64,000 nucleotides of DNA from Thaumasiovibrio sp047250365. Lineage in GTDB: Bacteria > Pseudomonadota > Gammaproteobacteria > Enterobacterales > Vibrionaceae. This document shows positions 1 to 8,697 of this stretch, in pieces. Location: positions 52,315-116,314 of the forward strand of contig NZ_JBLBVL010000010.1 in assembly GCF_047250365.1 (NCBI RefSeq). Direction: 5' to 3'. Under the pieces are notes generated by a model. The model made no database searches. It was given only the letters and a program-made list of their open reading frames with translations, and was not told where the DNA came from. How positions within the stretch are numbered: position 1 is the first letter of the stretch; each line of letters opens with the position of its first letter. The translations under genes and the position numbers were made by a program.

Positions 1-231
1 TATCTGGGGTGCGTTAACCTTAAATACTATGTCGCTTTGCCACACTTCTGGTGCAGGGATAATATCGGCACCCACTTCAATGTAAGCGGCGTCGTCAAAG
101 CTAGCGGCTAGCCCTGCATTACTTTCAAGCACAACGTCAAATCCAAGCTGAATCAGTTGTGTCACTGTTTTTGGGGTTGCAGCTACCCTATTCTCACCAA
201 CAAGGGTTTCTTTAGGTATTCCTATTTGCAT
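1..231 (-). CDS. pntA: NAD(P) transhydrogenase subunit alpha, N-terminal fragment
   Basis: First 77 codons of a gene that runs off the left edge. The product starts MQIGIPKETL and continues with RVAATPKTV, LGFDVVLES and a VWQSDIVFKVNAP segment, which match the N-terminal alanine-dehydrogenase/PNT domain of PntA. The enzyme is the membrane-bound proton-translocating transhydrogenase that uses the proton motive force to make NADPH from NADH. The ATG at 231 is the only plausible start. The partner pntB should lie outside the window, further left. The identification rests on strong family resemblance over a short stretch. Confidence 0.9.
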   Translation of the reverse strand, partial: MQIGIPKETLVGENRVAATPKTVTQLIQLGFDVVLESNAGLAASFDDAAYIEVGADIIPAPEVWQSDIVFKVNAPQI

Positions 232-512
232 TGTCTATCCTTAACGTAACTCAATTAAACATCCAAAATGAGTGCAACATAGCTTGGGTCGATACCCTAG
301 CGCCGCTCACTACGATGTTCTTCCTTTATAGCGCCAACAGATGAAATAACGCGTAACATATTGTTACAGCCCATATTCTAGGATAGCTTGATAAGTAAAA
401 ATGTGCGATAGGCTGCATAGATAAATATAAAATTTGCACAGCGAAAGGCACGTCATTCAGGGTTGCATGACATGCGATACCAACAGAGGAAGGTAAAAGA
501 GAGTGAAAATAG
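232..512. other. Intergenic region upstream of pntA
   Basis: About 280 bases between the pntA start and the hairpin that follows the symporter gene. It must hold the leftward pntA promoter, but no clear operator, RNA gene or short coding frame with a good ribosome-binding site is seen. Confidence 0.5.
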
Positions 513-550
513 AATAAGTCATAGTAAACAGACTGTTACTACGACTTATT
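513..550 (-). terminator. Stem-loop downstream of the SBF-like symporter gene
   Basis: A 15-base arm at 513-527 pairs with 536-550 around an 8-base loop, with one G/A mismatch. On the minus strand it follows the symporter stop codon and leads into a short T-rich stretch (CTATTTTC). It fits a weak intrinsic terminator. Confidence 0.55.
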
Positions 551-572
551 TGACCGTGTTTTATAGAAGAGA

Positions 573-1562
573 CTATTTCGCTACCGTTTCAGCTAACTGC
601 CTTGCAGCATAACGGTTGGCCAAAATGGCACAGTAAAATATTTGCATAGGGTGATAGAACATAATTGGTAGCAAGATCATACCCAGCATAGGATCAGCAC
701 CAAAAATAACTTTCGCCATCGGCACCCCAGCAGCCAACGTCTTCTTAGTTCCACAGAAAACAGCCGCAATTTCGTCTTCTTTGCTAAAACCAATACGTTT
801 TGCAACCCAAGTAATAGTATGCGCGGCTAGCATCAACACAGCAAAAGAGAGTACCAAAGCAACCAATAGAGCCGCATATGAAAAACCATTCCAGATTTCC
901 TGTGCCACTGAGTCACTAAATGCATTAAAAACAATTAATAGAATAACGTTCTTATCAACTTTATTAACAACATTTTTATGCTTATCTAAAAATGGCTTTA
1001 ATACCGGACGCAGTAGTTGTCCAGCTACCATTGGCAACAATAATAAACGCGAGATTGACAAAACAGTCCCAAGCAAGTCCATCTCAACGCCATCTAGCCC
1101 CATAAAGACCTGAATCAGGGCTGGGGTAATGAACACACCAATAACCCCAGAAAGAGAAGCGTTAAATATCGCTCCCGGTACATTTCCTTTTGCGATACTT
1201 GTCATCGCGACAGATGACGATATCGTACTTGGCAAGACAAATAAGTAGCAAAAGCCAAATGCCAAGGCACTCGGCATCATAATATGTAGCACTGGACCAA
1301 AAACAACCCAAAGCAGTGGGTAAGCGACAAATGTCGCGGCTTGAACAAAAATATGGAGCCGCCAATTGCTGACGCCCGCTTTTATCGCCTGAGGAGATAA
1401 ACCAATACCATGTAAGAAGAAAATGGCTGCAATACCAAAACCTGTTACAGTGTCGAGATGAAGTACACCGCCAGAACGCCCCACATTAGGGATCAGCCCC
1501 GCCAATACAATAGCGACCACCATCCCGACCAAGAACCACTCTTTCTTTATCACTTTTACCAC
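573..1562 (-). CDS. Bile acid:sodium symporter-like transporter (SBF-like, YfeH type)
   Basis: A 329-residue polytopic inner-membrane protein with about nine to ten hydrophobic segments. Motifs such as FFLHGIGLSPQ near the N-terminus and FCGTKKTLAAGVPMAKVIF near the C-terminus are typical of the SBF-like (YfeH) branch of the BASS superfamily. These carriers move organic anions with sodium; the substrate cannot be read from sequence. The start is a GTG at 1562 with a poor ribosome-binding site, so a few residues either way are possible. It is transcribed away from the AraC-type gene at 1655, which is the obvious candidate regulator. Confidence 0.85.
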   Translation of the reverse strand: MVKVIKKEWFLVGMVVAIVLAGLIPNVGRSGGVLHLDTVTGFGIAAIFFLHGIGLSPQAIKAGVSNWRLHIFVQAATFVAYPLLWVVFGPVLHIMMPSALAFGFCYLFVLPSTISSSVAMTSIAKGNVPGAIFNASLSGVIGVFITPALIQVFMGLDGVEMDLLGTVLSISRLLLLPMVAGQLLRPVLKPFLDKHKNVVNKVDKNVILLIVFNAFSDSVAQEIWNGFSYAALLVALVLSFAVLMLAAHTITWVAKRIGFSKEDEIAAVFCGTKKTLAAGVPMAKVIFGADPMLGMILLPIMFYHPMQIFYCAILANRYAARQLAETVAK

Positions 1563-1654
1563 GTTAATCGCATTCCATTCGTTGCCATCATTGATCAGTC
1601 ACGTTATCGTACGCTTTTCTCTATTTCCTACAACCGATAATAGGACAACAAATA

Positions 1655-2455
1655 GTGACAAAAGGACATCGACGGCAAATTCCTTCGTTAGAGGCTCTGC
1701 CACACCCTATTTATGCAAGGCCTGAAAGTTGGGGTAGAGAAGGAAGTACGACAGAATGGCACTGCCATTGCTGGGGGCAGCTCACCTATGCTAGCCAAGG
1801 CGTACTGAGTGTTTCCACGAACGACGGTTACTATACCGCTCCCCCACAGTTTGCCATTTGGGTTCCTTCACATACTCAGCACAAGGTGATTTCTACGGGC
1901 GCAGCAACGATGCAAAGTTTATATGTGGACAATCGTCTTCTCCGCGAGGAAAAATGGGCGTTTCCCTTCGTGTGTAAAGTTACCCCCCTGTGCCGAGAAT
2001 TAATTGTTCGTTTCTGTCAATCAGACCCTGATTATACGCAGAGCGAACAACAGTCACGCCTTGTGCAAGTCCTCATCGATGAGCTAAATCAGTTAAAAGA
2101 GAACCACAGTAAATTAATGATGCCGAAAGATACAAGGTTGGTTACACTGTGCCGTTACCTTCAGGCCCATCCAGATAGTCAATTAAGCATCGAAGCGTTA
2201 GGGGAAAAAATAAATCTCACTGGCCGAAGTATCAGCCGCCACTTTCGTGCCGAAACCGGGATAACCTTCCAGCAATGGCGTCAACGACTGCGTTTATACC
2301 ATGCTTTGTCTCTGCTAGAGTCAGGTGACAGCGTCACCAATGTCGCGTTAGAGTGTGGTTATGATTCAATTTCCGCCTTTGTCGCCGCATTTAAAAAACA
2401 TTTTGGTATTACACCTGGACAGTTCTTTCCTTCAGACCCCAAGTCGCCGTTATAA
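1655..2455 (+). CDS. AraC-family transcriptional regulator with cupin N-domain
   Basis: The product is 266 residues. The N-terminal half reads as an AraC-type cupin sensor (WHCHCWGQLTYASQG, then FAIWVPSHTQHKV). The C-terminal ~100 residues carry the double helix-turn-helix: LSIEALGEKINLTGRSISRHFRAETG, then VTNVALECGYDSISAFVAAFKKHFGITP. The start is a GTG at 1655, with a TAGGA element about nine bases upstream. It is divergent from the SBF-like symporter with a ~90-bp shared promoter region, which suggests local control of that transporter by its substrate. This is an inference from layout. Confidence 0.88.
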   Translation: MTKGHRRQIPSLEALPHPIYARPESWGREGSTTEWHCHCWGQLTYASQGVLSVSTNDGYYTAPPQFAIWVPSHTQHKVISTGAATMQSLYVDNRLLREEKWAFPFVCKVTPLCRELIVRFCQSDPDYTQSEQQSRLVQVLIDELNQLKENHSKLMMPKDTRLVTLCRYLQAHPDSQLSIEALGEKINLTGRSISRHFRAETGITFQQWRQRLRLYHALSLLESGDSVTNVALECGYDSISAFVAAFKKHFGITPGQFFPSDPKSPL

Positions 2456-2538
2456 TCGCCGCAGTATTGCAATGGTTTAGCTCTAAGGACTTTTTCGCTA
2501 AAATTCTGCCAGTAATTCACGATAAGGACAGTGTCACC

Positions 2539-3219
2539 ATGACAATAATTGGAACCGTTCAGCATGTGCTCGTTGGTAAAATAAAACCCTTTGCTAGAGG
2601 TGAGTCCAGCGCCATTAACAAGCAACCTATCAATGGGCCGGTATTGGTGACCCTCACTGGCGTAACTGGCGATGAACAAGCGGATAAACGATTTCATGGT
2701 GGAGAAGGTAAAGCGTTGCACCTCTACCCCTTCGAGCATTATCAGCAATGGCAAAACGAACTTGGCCATTTAGATGCGTTAAATAGCGCTGGCGCATTTG
2801 GCGAAAACCTCAGCACATTAGGGATAACCGAAGATACAATCTGTCTAAATGACAAGATAAAAATAGGTTCAACCCTGTTGCAGTTCTCAGAAGGTAGAAT
2901 GCCTTGCTGGAAGCTTAACGAACGATTTTCAGTCTCCGATATGGCGCTGCGCGTGCAGATGACCCAACGTTGTGGCTGGTATTTTCGGGTTCTTGAAACG
3001 GGCACGATAACTGCGGGCGATAAAATAGAGCTGCTTGAACGCCCAAATCCGGATTGGCCATTTTCTCGCTTGCTGACACTGATCTATGGTGGCGTTCTTG
3101 ATAAGCAACAACTAATCCAAGCGCGCCAAGTGCCTATCGAAAATGACTGGCAAAAAATTATTGAGCATAGAATCGAGACTGGGCATGTTGAAGAGTGGTC
3201 ATCTCGCCTCTTTGGTTAA
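2539..3219 (+). CDS. yiiM: MOSC-domain protein YiiM
   Basis: A 226-residue protein, the usual length of YiiM (about 224). It has the MOSC beta-barrel signatures ADKRFHGGEGKALHLYPFEHY, GAFGENLSTLG and the cysteine-bearing GRMPCWKLNERF, followed by a short helical C-terminal domain. MOSC proteins bind the molybdenum cofactor; YiiM belongs to the group that reduces N-hydroxylated purines and related compounds. I chose the ATG at 2539 because AAGGA lies ten bases upstream and the conserved protein begins there, although the frame is open further upstream. A bidirectional terminator separates it from the HlyU-like gene. Confidence 0.9.
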   Translation: MTIIGTVQHVLVGKIKPFARGESSAINKQPINGPVLVTLTGVTGDEQADKRFHGGEGKALHLYPFEHYQQWQNELGHLDALNSAGAFGENLSTLGITEDTICLNDKIKIGSTLLQFSEGRMPCWKLNERFSVSDMALRVQMTQRCGWYFRVLETGTITAGDKIELLERPNPDWPFSRLLTLIYGGVLDKQQLIQARQVPIENDWQKIIEHRIETGHVEEWSSRLFG

Positions 3220-3243
3220 AGCCTTGAAAAAGCCGCGACAAAA

Positions 3244-3261
3244 AAGGGCCATTAGGCCCTT
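3244..3261. terminator. Bidirectional intrinsic terminator between yiiM and the HlyU-like gene
   Basis: Perfect 7-bp stem AAGGGCC with loop ATTA. It has an A-rich flank on the left, which gives a T-run on the minus strand, and a short T-rich flank on the right. It overlaps the stop codon of the HlyU-like gene, so it serves two convergent genes. Confidence 0.75.
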
Positions 3262-3538
3262 AATTAAACATTTTATCGCCCGTTTGATCGATAAACATTT
3301 GAGCTTTATTCAGCATAAACTCAACGGCATCTTGCTCTGATGAAAGCAGATCAGAACGAATGAAACGGTGTTCTTTCTCTACATCATCAATTCGCTTACA
3401 AATGCGGCCTGCAATGCGGTACTGACCCCCTTCCTTTACTGGTTCAGGGTAGATAAGAAAACCGTTATACTCTATCGGTTCAACAACTTTGGCCGTCTCA
3501 TTGTCTGATTTACCAAACAATTTCGAAAAAAAACCCAC
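3260..3538 (-). CDS. HlyU-domain small protein (PF10115 type)
   Basis: A 92-residue cytoplasmic protein. It starts VGFFSKLFGKS and contains VEPIEYNGFLIYPEPVKEGGQYRIAGRICK and a helical end, EQDAVEFMLNKAQMFIDQTGDKMF. This is the pattern of the Pfam family labelled HlyU transcriptional activator. Despite the label, no helix-turn-helix is visible, and this is not the ArsR-type HlyU. The GTG at 3538 is preferred over the longer frame because AAGGAG sits eight bases upstream. It is a single gene ending in a shared terminator. Function is unproven. Confidence 0.8.
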   Translation of the reverse strand: MGFFSKLFGKSDNETAKVVEPIEYNGFLIYPEPVKEGGQYRIAGRICKRIDDVEKEHRFIRSDLLSSEQDAVEFMLNKAQMFIDQTGDKMFN

Positions 3539-3653
3539 TAAACACACTCCTTCTGCTGTAGGCATCAATGATGCCATGAAGTGCCAATAGGGTCACTGTT
3601 TTTACGCTACCTGCCCCGCATTTAAACGAACTTTTCTCTATTGTTATTTATCA

Positions 3654-3824
3654 TTACAAGCCGAGATCCTTGCGCATGTGCTCTGAGAGTGCTGATACAT
3701 TCATCACTTTCTGCTCGCTTCGAACAAACAAAATATCCCACACATGTGCTATCAATCCTTTGAATGTCAGTGCATAGGGTTTTCGTGCTGCTACTGTGTC
3801 TTCACAATATACTACATTTACCAT
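3654..3824 (-). CDS. Small protein with DUF1127-like tail
   Basis: A 56-residue product ending VSALSEHMRKDLGL. That ending resembles the short DUF1127/YjiS proteins, which finish in an L-x-x-H-x-x-x-D-[IL]-G-L motif. The first half holds an aromatic amphipathic segment (LIAHVWDILFVR). The ATG at 3824 is chosen because AGAGG lies six bases upstream; an in-frame ATG eight codons earlier has no such site. Some DUF1127 proteins act as small RNA-binding regulators, but the match here is limited to the C-terminus. Confidence 0.5.
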   Translation of the reverse strand: MVNVVYCEDTVAARKPYALTFKGLIAHVWDILFVRSEQKVMNVSALSEHMRKDLGL

Positions 3825-3977
3825 AATTGCCTCTGTTAACTCATTCAATATATGGGTATATTTTAACCGTCCAACGCCCTATTGAGCCAATGACAAATTG
3901 TTCATTTATGGATTAGTTTTTCTAATTTAAAAGTCCTTCGGCTATCCACAGCCACACATTTTCAAGGAAAGAGTAAT

Positions 3978-4886
3978 ATGCTGAGTTATCTCGCCAAACA
4001 CAGTGCACTTTTTTTATTGCTCGCTGCCATAATTGGTTTCCTATTCCCCAGCCTATCAGCGGCGGTTTTTCCTTCACTACCCTATATTTTGTTCTTTCTG
4101 ATGTTGTTTACCCTCGCTGGTATGCAGCAGTCAGATGTGCTTCACTGTTTAAAACAACCGCAGACTTGGACGTATGCTCTAACCCATAATGTCGTTATAA
4201 CCCTGCTCCTGGTTTGCATTGGAAAGTGGCTCGGCATTAATTCACAACTACTTCTCGCTTTAGCTGCAATTGGCGCGACAGGATCGTTGTTCGCGACACC
4301 CGCCATTGTGCGCTCCATTGGACTTAATCCTATACCGAGTATGGCTACAACCATCGCAACCACATTATTGATGCCATTAGTGCTCTATGTGTGCCTTACG
4401 ATCTTACAGGCAAACGCATTTCATTTAGATTTAATTGAATATTTAAAACGCTTATGTCTCTTTATCGCATTACCGATGATTTCCTCAGTATTGCTATACC
4501 GCTTCGTGCCCAAAGCGTCACTGCAACGTTGCCATAAACAACTCTCGCAAGTTACCATCATATTGGTATTTAGTTTTCCATTAGGGCTTATCGGAGAGTA
4601 TCGGCAGGTATTTGACTACCAGCCAAGTTACGCGATCACGTTGATGCTAATTGCATGTATTCTGTGTGTCAGCTTTTTTAGCTTGCTGCTTGCTTTTTAT
4701 TGGCCACAAGGGAAAGATGCCGCACTTACTGCTGCAATTACCTCTGGTAACAGAAATGTATTACTGACATGGACCGTTGCAGGTCCTTTTTTAGGCTCAG
4801 AATACCTCGCGCTAATCGGCGCTTTACAGCTTCCTATCTATATGCAACCTATAATCGTGAAGAAACTGCATGCGCTGATGAAATAA
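3978..4886 (+). CDS. BASS-family transporter (bile acid:sodium symporter-like)
   Basis: A 302-residue inner-membrane protein with about nine to ten hydrophobic helices and very short loops. The segments FFLMLFTLAGMQQ, ALAAIGATGSLFATPAIVRSIGL and ALTAAITSGNRNVLLTW match the two discontinuous-helix regions of BASS transporters. It is a different branch from the gene at 573-1562. The start ATG at 3978 has AAGGAAAGAG just upstream. It stands alone, and its substrate is unknown. Confidence 0.78.
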   Translation: MLSYLAKHSALFLLLAAIIGFLFPSLSAAVFPSLPYILFFLMLFTLAGMQQSDVLHCLKQPQTWTYALTHNVVITLLLVCIGKWLGINSQLLLALAAIGATGSLFATPAIVRSIGLNPIPSMATTIATTLLMPLVLYVCLTILQANAFHLDLIEYLKRLCLFIALPMISSVLLYRFVPKASLQRCHKQLSQVTIILVFSFPLGLIGEYRQVFDYQPSYAITLMLIACILCVSFFSLLLAFYWPQGKDAALTAAITSGNRNVLLTWTVAGPFLGSEYLALIGALQLPIYMQPIIVKKLHALMK

Positions 4887-5076
4887 AAGTGAATTATATA
4901 CCCGTGGGGGGCACTAACCATGCTAGGCCTCCCCATGCCGAAACCCAAACGATCACCAATAAAACACATTTCCATTCTCGCTTAAACATACACACCTCAC
5001 TAACTCACCCATAAGTTCGTTAATAACGTTCCGCTAAGAATAAATGTAATCGTGGGCTATTTCTATGAGGCTGAAA

Positions 5077-5108
5077 AAAGGCCGATTGCACAACGCTTAT
5101 CGGCCTTT
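5077..5108 (-). terminator. Intrinsic terminator of the 5'-nucleotidase gene
   Basis: A 10-bp stem (AAAGGCCGAT paired with ATCGGCCTTT) and a 12-base loop, followed on the minus strand by a run of six T. It lies about 50 bases past the nucleotidase stop codon and could also stop rightward transcription of the BASS gene. Confidence 0.8.
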
Positions 5109-5158
5109 AATTCATACTTTGCTCTTTAAACGGGGTCTATTCCATCAACTCTGATGCG

Positions 5159-6814
5159 CTATTCTAGAATCACTGTTAAGTTTTCTGTTGGTGGCGTCAG
5201 AGTTTCACACGCTGCCGCATAGTGAATAAACGCTTCAGCCATCGTATAGCCAAGGGGTTCATAGGATAAACCGAGGCCGGCGAGTGTTTCATATCCGCCT
5301 TTTCCCATGGCGGTATACCGCGAAGATACTACCCAATAACTCTCATCATCCACAATAGGCTGCCATTCTGAGTAGCGATACAGTAACAACGCTTGTAAGC
5401 GTTCGCCGCTCGGCAGGCTTCTGTCATAGCAATAACGCAAATGGGAAGTGTAAGGAAAGCTGCCATCCCCGCTACCTTTACCGTCCTGACGAACAGCATT
5501 ACTGATCGCACTGTCTATTGTCTCTTTTAACACCTTACCAGTAATACGATAACGGACTAAATCTATTGCAAATGGCAATAAGCGACCGGCAATTTCAGCC
5601 GCAGTTAACGTACCAGAGTCCACATGCACCCTCACTCCACCCGCGTTATGAATCGCACAATCGACCGGTAAGCCGGACTCTTCTGCTTGCCAAACGAATG
5701 CATCGCAAACCAAGGGCGCAATATGGCTAAACTCTTCACCAGCCGGAACTCGAATATGACGGAGCATCTGTTCTGCTGACGCTACATTATGGCTCGCCAT
5801 CTCCTCGACTTGTCCTCGGTAAGGTGCCAGTAGATGCGTGATTTCGGGATCCACGCTGACCATTTCAACACAGGACAGCGATGATAAATAATGGCGTAAT
5901 TCGCAAGATAATGGCTGTGATTGCTCAACTAACAAACGGCTTTTACCCTGCATCAACTGCGCATAGCCAGCAGCGTTAAATTGCAAGTCTGCACTTCCTA
6001 CACACAGCGCATGGCAACCTGCTTGAAATATCAGTGTCTCACCTACGCGTTTACCATAGGGTTCATCATTCACGAGCCCTAACGATGAAAAATCCCCTTG
6101 CCAAGTATGAGTATGTCCACCCACAATCACTGAAATGCCAGCAATATTCTTAGCCAAGCGCTGATCTTTCGCATAACCTAAGTGACTTAGCAAAATAATA
6201 TTAAAAATTCCCTTAGCATGAGCATCTTCAATCATTGCTGTTAACGTCGATTCTACATGTAAAAAGGGGGTATTCGGATCTGGGTGAGCCAGCTCATTCA
6301 TGTTATCTAGCGTTAATCCCATAATCGCAATTTGGTGCGAACCAAACTGCTTTATTAGGTAGTCTCCGCACCTCGTTTTCGGGTTATAACTGGTTAAATT
6401 CTCGCATTTATCCAACTTGACGCGAGATGTATCCCAATTGGAGACTACCACCGGGCAAGTCAACTGCTGTAAATAGGGGTAAACCGTCTCATTGCCTAAA
6501 TCAAACTCGTGATTGCCAAGCAGCATTGCATCTGGCTGCAAATGATTTTGAACACACGCATTCACCTTTCCCCGATAGAGAGAGAAATACAGACTACCCT
6601 GAAAAGCATCGCCACAATCGACAAATAAGTGGGCAATATCATCACGTTGCGCCTGTTGGCGTTGCGCCTGAAGAAATGATGAAACAAGCCCCAAACCACC
6701 GCACTGTATCGACGCCGCGCCCTGTGGGGTATTCACTGCGACAGTACTGGTCTCAAAATGAGAGTGGCTATCATTAATATGTGCCAGCCTCAATAACAAA
6801 TTATCTTGGGACAT
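5159..6814 (-). CDS. Bifunctional metallophosphatase/5'-nucleotidase family protein lacking a signal peptide
   Basis: A 551-residue protein of the UshA/5'-nucleotidase family. The N-terminal calcineurin-like phosphoesterase domain has the metal ligands in order: INDSHSH (~14-20), VDCGDAFQGS (~64), GNHEFD (~100), LSHLGY (~210) and GGHTHTW (~233). The C-terminal 5_nucleotid_C domain has HNAGGVR and SSRYTAMGKGGYETL. Family members hydrolyse nucleoside monophosphates, UDP-sugars or cyclic nucleotides. The protein begins directly with MSQDNLLLRLAHIND, with no signal peptide, unlike periplasmic UshA, so it may act in the cytoplasm. AGGAAAG upstream of the ATG supports the start. Confidence 0.88.
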   Translation of the reverse strand: MSQDNLLLRLAHINDSHSHFETSTVAVNTPQGAASIQCGGLGLVSSFLQAQRQQAQRDDIAHLFVDCGDAFQGSLYFSLYRGKVNACVQNHLQPDAMLLGNHEFDLGNETVYPYLQQLTCPVVVSNWDTSRVKLDKCENLTSYNPKTRCGDYLIKQFGSHQIAIMGLTLDNMNELAHPDPNTPFLHVESTLTAMIEDAHAKGIFNIILLSHLGYAKDQRLAKNIAGISVIVGGHTHTWQGDFSSLGLVNDEPYGKRVGETLIFQAGCHALCVGSADLQFNAAGYAQLMQGKSRLLVEQSQPLSCELRHYLSSLSCVEMVSVDPEITHLLAPYRGQVEEMASHNVASAEQMLRHIRVPAGEEFSHIAPLVCDAFVWQAEESGLPVDCAIHNAGGVRVHVDSGTLTAAEIAGRLLPFAIDLVRYRITGKVLKETIDSAISNAVRQDGKGSGDGSFPYTSHLRYCYDRSLPSGERLQALLLYRYSEWQPIVDDESYWVVSSRYTAMGKGGYETLAGLGLSYEPLGYTMAEAFIHYAAACETLTPPTENLTVILE

Positions 6815-7059
6815 ACATCTTTCCTCTTTTCAAGGAATGATAGCAAAATACATTTCAGATCACACATTTAATGTATGAAACAGCATTATTCATAAACTAG
6901 AACAATACTCAAGTTGTGCTTAAAGCCATTCATTTGGGGAGCTAATTCGATGGGACTATTTGTGCGTTCTCATATCACTAATCAATGAGCTAAACATCGA
7001 AAATTGGCGTATATATTTATACACTGCCAGTAACGCTGTTTTGCAGTGCCGAGGTGGAT

Positions 7060-8697
7060 ATGCAATTAGTTCGAGTAGAAATTGCCAATTTCAGAGGAAT
7101 ACAACGACTCTCTCTCAGTATCGAAGAGTTAACCGTTCTCATCGGCGAAAATGCGTGGGGGAAGTCATCATTACTCGATGCGCTAGACATCTTTTTATCC
7201 CCTCACTTCGAATCCTATCAGGTAAAAGCCAGCGATTTTCATGTCGACCATGGACTAAAACGCCAAGAGAGCCAGAATCTTTACATCGTCTTAGTTTGGC
7301 AAGAAGACTATCCAGGAGATAAAACAGCGCGCCGTTATCGTGCTTTTTCACCGTTCTGGCAAAGTGGGAACGCCCATGGCGACCAACTGTTGATATCTAT
7401 GAGCGCGCATCAAGACGCTAATCATCACATCAGCACCCAGTATCTGTTTCTAGATGCAGAAGGGGGCGTTATTCCCTGTGATGAGATAAATTCACTACTC
7501 TATAAGCTGCGAACTTTGCACCCACTGGTAAGAATAAGGGATGCGCGACGGTTAAGGCGGGTTGGTGCGCTGAACAACACAAACAGTGAATCGCAACAAT
7601 TGCGATTAGAAAAGCGACTAAACAACACATGTCGCCGTCTGTTAAACAACCCGGGACATATCAACAGTGGTGAGTTAAAAAGTAGCATAAACGCGCTGCA
7701 CTCCTTAGTAGAGCACTATTTCGCTTTCACGCCCCATAATCGCTCTGAGTCGACCTATCGTGATGTATTCCAAAGTGACACGCTTTCCCCGCTAACTTGG
7801 CTACAGCAGAGTCGATTAACTAAATCACAAAAGCTGTTAATGATTGGCCTTCTTAACGCGTATATTCGCGCGCGCGGCCCTGTTACCCTACGGCGATTAT
7901 CACGCCCAATATTGGTCTTAGAAGACCCCGAAGGGCGCTTGCATCCAACTGTGTTACAGCAAGCGTGGCAGTTTTTTTCTCCGCTGCCGATCCAAAAACT
8001 GGTGACCACCAACAGTGCCGAGCTGCTAGGTGCCATGCCACTACACTGTATCCGGCGCTTATTGCGACAACAAAATGGCACCGAGGTATTCTCCCTACCA
8101 AAAACACTGCTTAGTGATGACCAAAAACGTCGCGTTGAGTTTCACGTTCGCTACCATCGACCGAATGCACTATTTGCTCGCTGCTGGCTGCTGGTTGAAG
8201 GTGAAACCGAAATTTGGTTATTTGGTGAACTCGCGCGAATACTTGGCTACCACCTTCCCGGAGAAGGGATTCAATTGATCGACTTTGCCCAAAGTGGACT
8301 CAAACCGATTATTCGCACTGCTAATCACTTCGGTATTGAATGGCATCTCATAACCGACGGGGATCCTGCAGGAAAAAAATATGTTCATACCGCAGAAAAG
8401 TTAATTGGCGATACAAAATCTAACACCAGAATTACCCTCTTACCTGAAAGAGATATTGAGCACTTTTTATTTAAAAATGGCTATGAACCACTATTTCGTG
8501 AATTGGCCAATATTAACCCCGACATCCCATTAACGCCTCACAAAATTATTCTTCGCGCCCTTAAGCGGCACGCAAAGCCAGATGTCGCGCTCGCGATGAT
8601 AAAATATACCGAACAGCAAAATAATTTGGATTTTATTCCTGTTCTACTACGCTGGACTCTCAAACGGGTGATTGCGTTAGCGCGTTCTCAATTATAA
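7060..8697 (+). CDS. ybjD: OLD-family ATP-dependent endonuclease, YbjD type
   Basis: A 545-residue protein, close in length and sequence to enterobacterial YbjD. The N-terminus is an ABC/SMC-like ATPase half: VEIANFRGIQRLSL, then Walker A GENAWGKSSLLDAL at about residues 29-42, with LEDPEGRLHP as the Walker B/D-loop region. The C-terminal Toprim nuclease domain has LLVEGETE (Glu near 380) and ITDGDPAG (near 431). OLD enzymes are metal-dependent nickases/nucleases linked to DNA repair or phage defence. The ATG at 7060 is preferred over the GTG at 7054 because GAGG overlaps that GTG. The 3' end overlaps the convergent diguanylate cyclase gene by 10 bp. Confidence 0.85.
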   Translation: MQLVRVEIANFRGIQRLSLSIEELTVLIGENAWGKSSLLDALDIFLSPHFESYQVKASDFHVDHGLKRQESQNLYIVLVWQEDYPGDKTARRYRAFSPFWQSGNAHGDQLLISMSAHQDANHHISTQYLFLDAEGGVIPCDEINSLLYKLRTLHPLVRIRDARRLRRVGALNNTNSESQQLRLEKRLNNTCRRLLNNPGHINSGELKSSINALHSLVEHYFAFTPHNRSESTYRDVFQSDTLSPLTWLQQSRLTKSQKLLMIGLLNAYIRARGPVTLRRLSRPILVLEDPEGRLHPTVLQQAWQFFSPLPIQKLVTTNSAELLGAMPLHCIRRLLRQQNGTEVFSLPKTLLSDDQKRRVEFHVRYHRPNALFARCWLLVEGETEIWLFGELARILGYHLPGEGIQLIDFAQSGLKPIIRTANHFGIEWHLITDGDPAGKKYVHTAEKLIGDTKSNTRITLLPERDIEHFLFKNGYEPLFRELANINPDIPLTPHKIILRALKRHAKPDVALAMIKYTEQQNNLDFIPVLLRWTLKRVIALARSQL

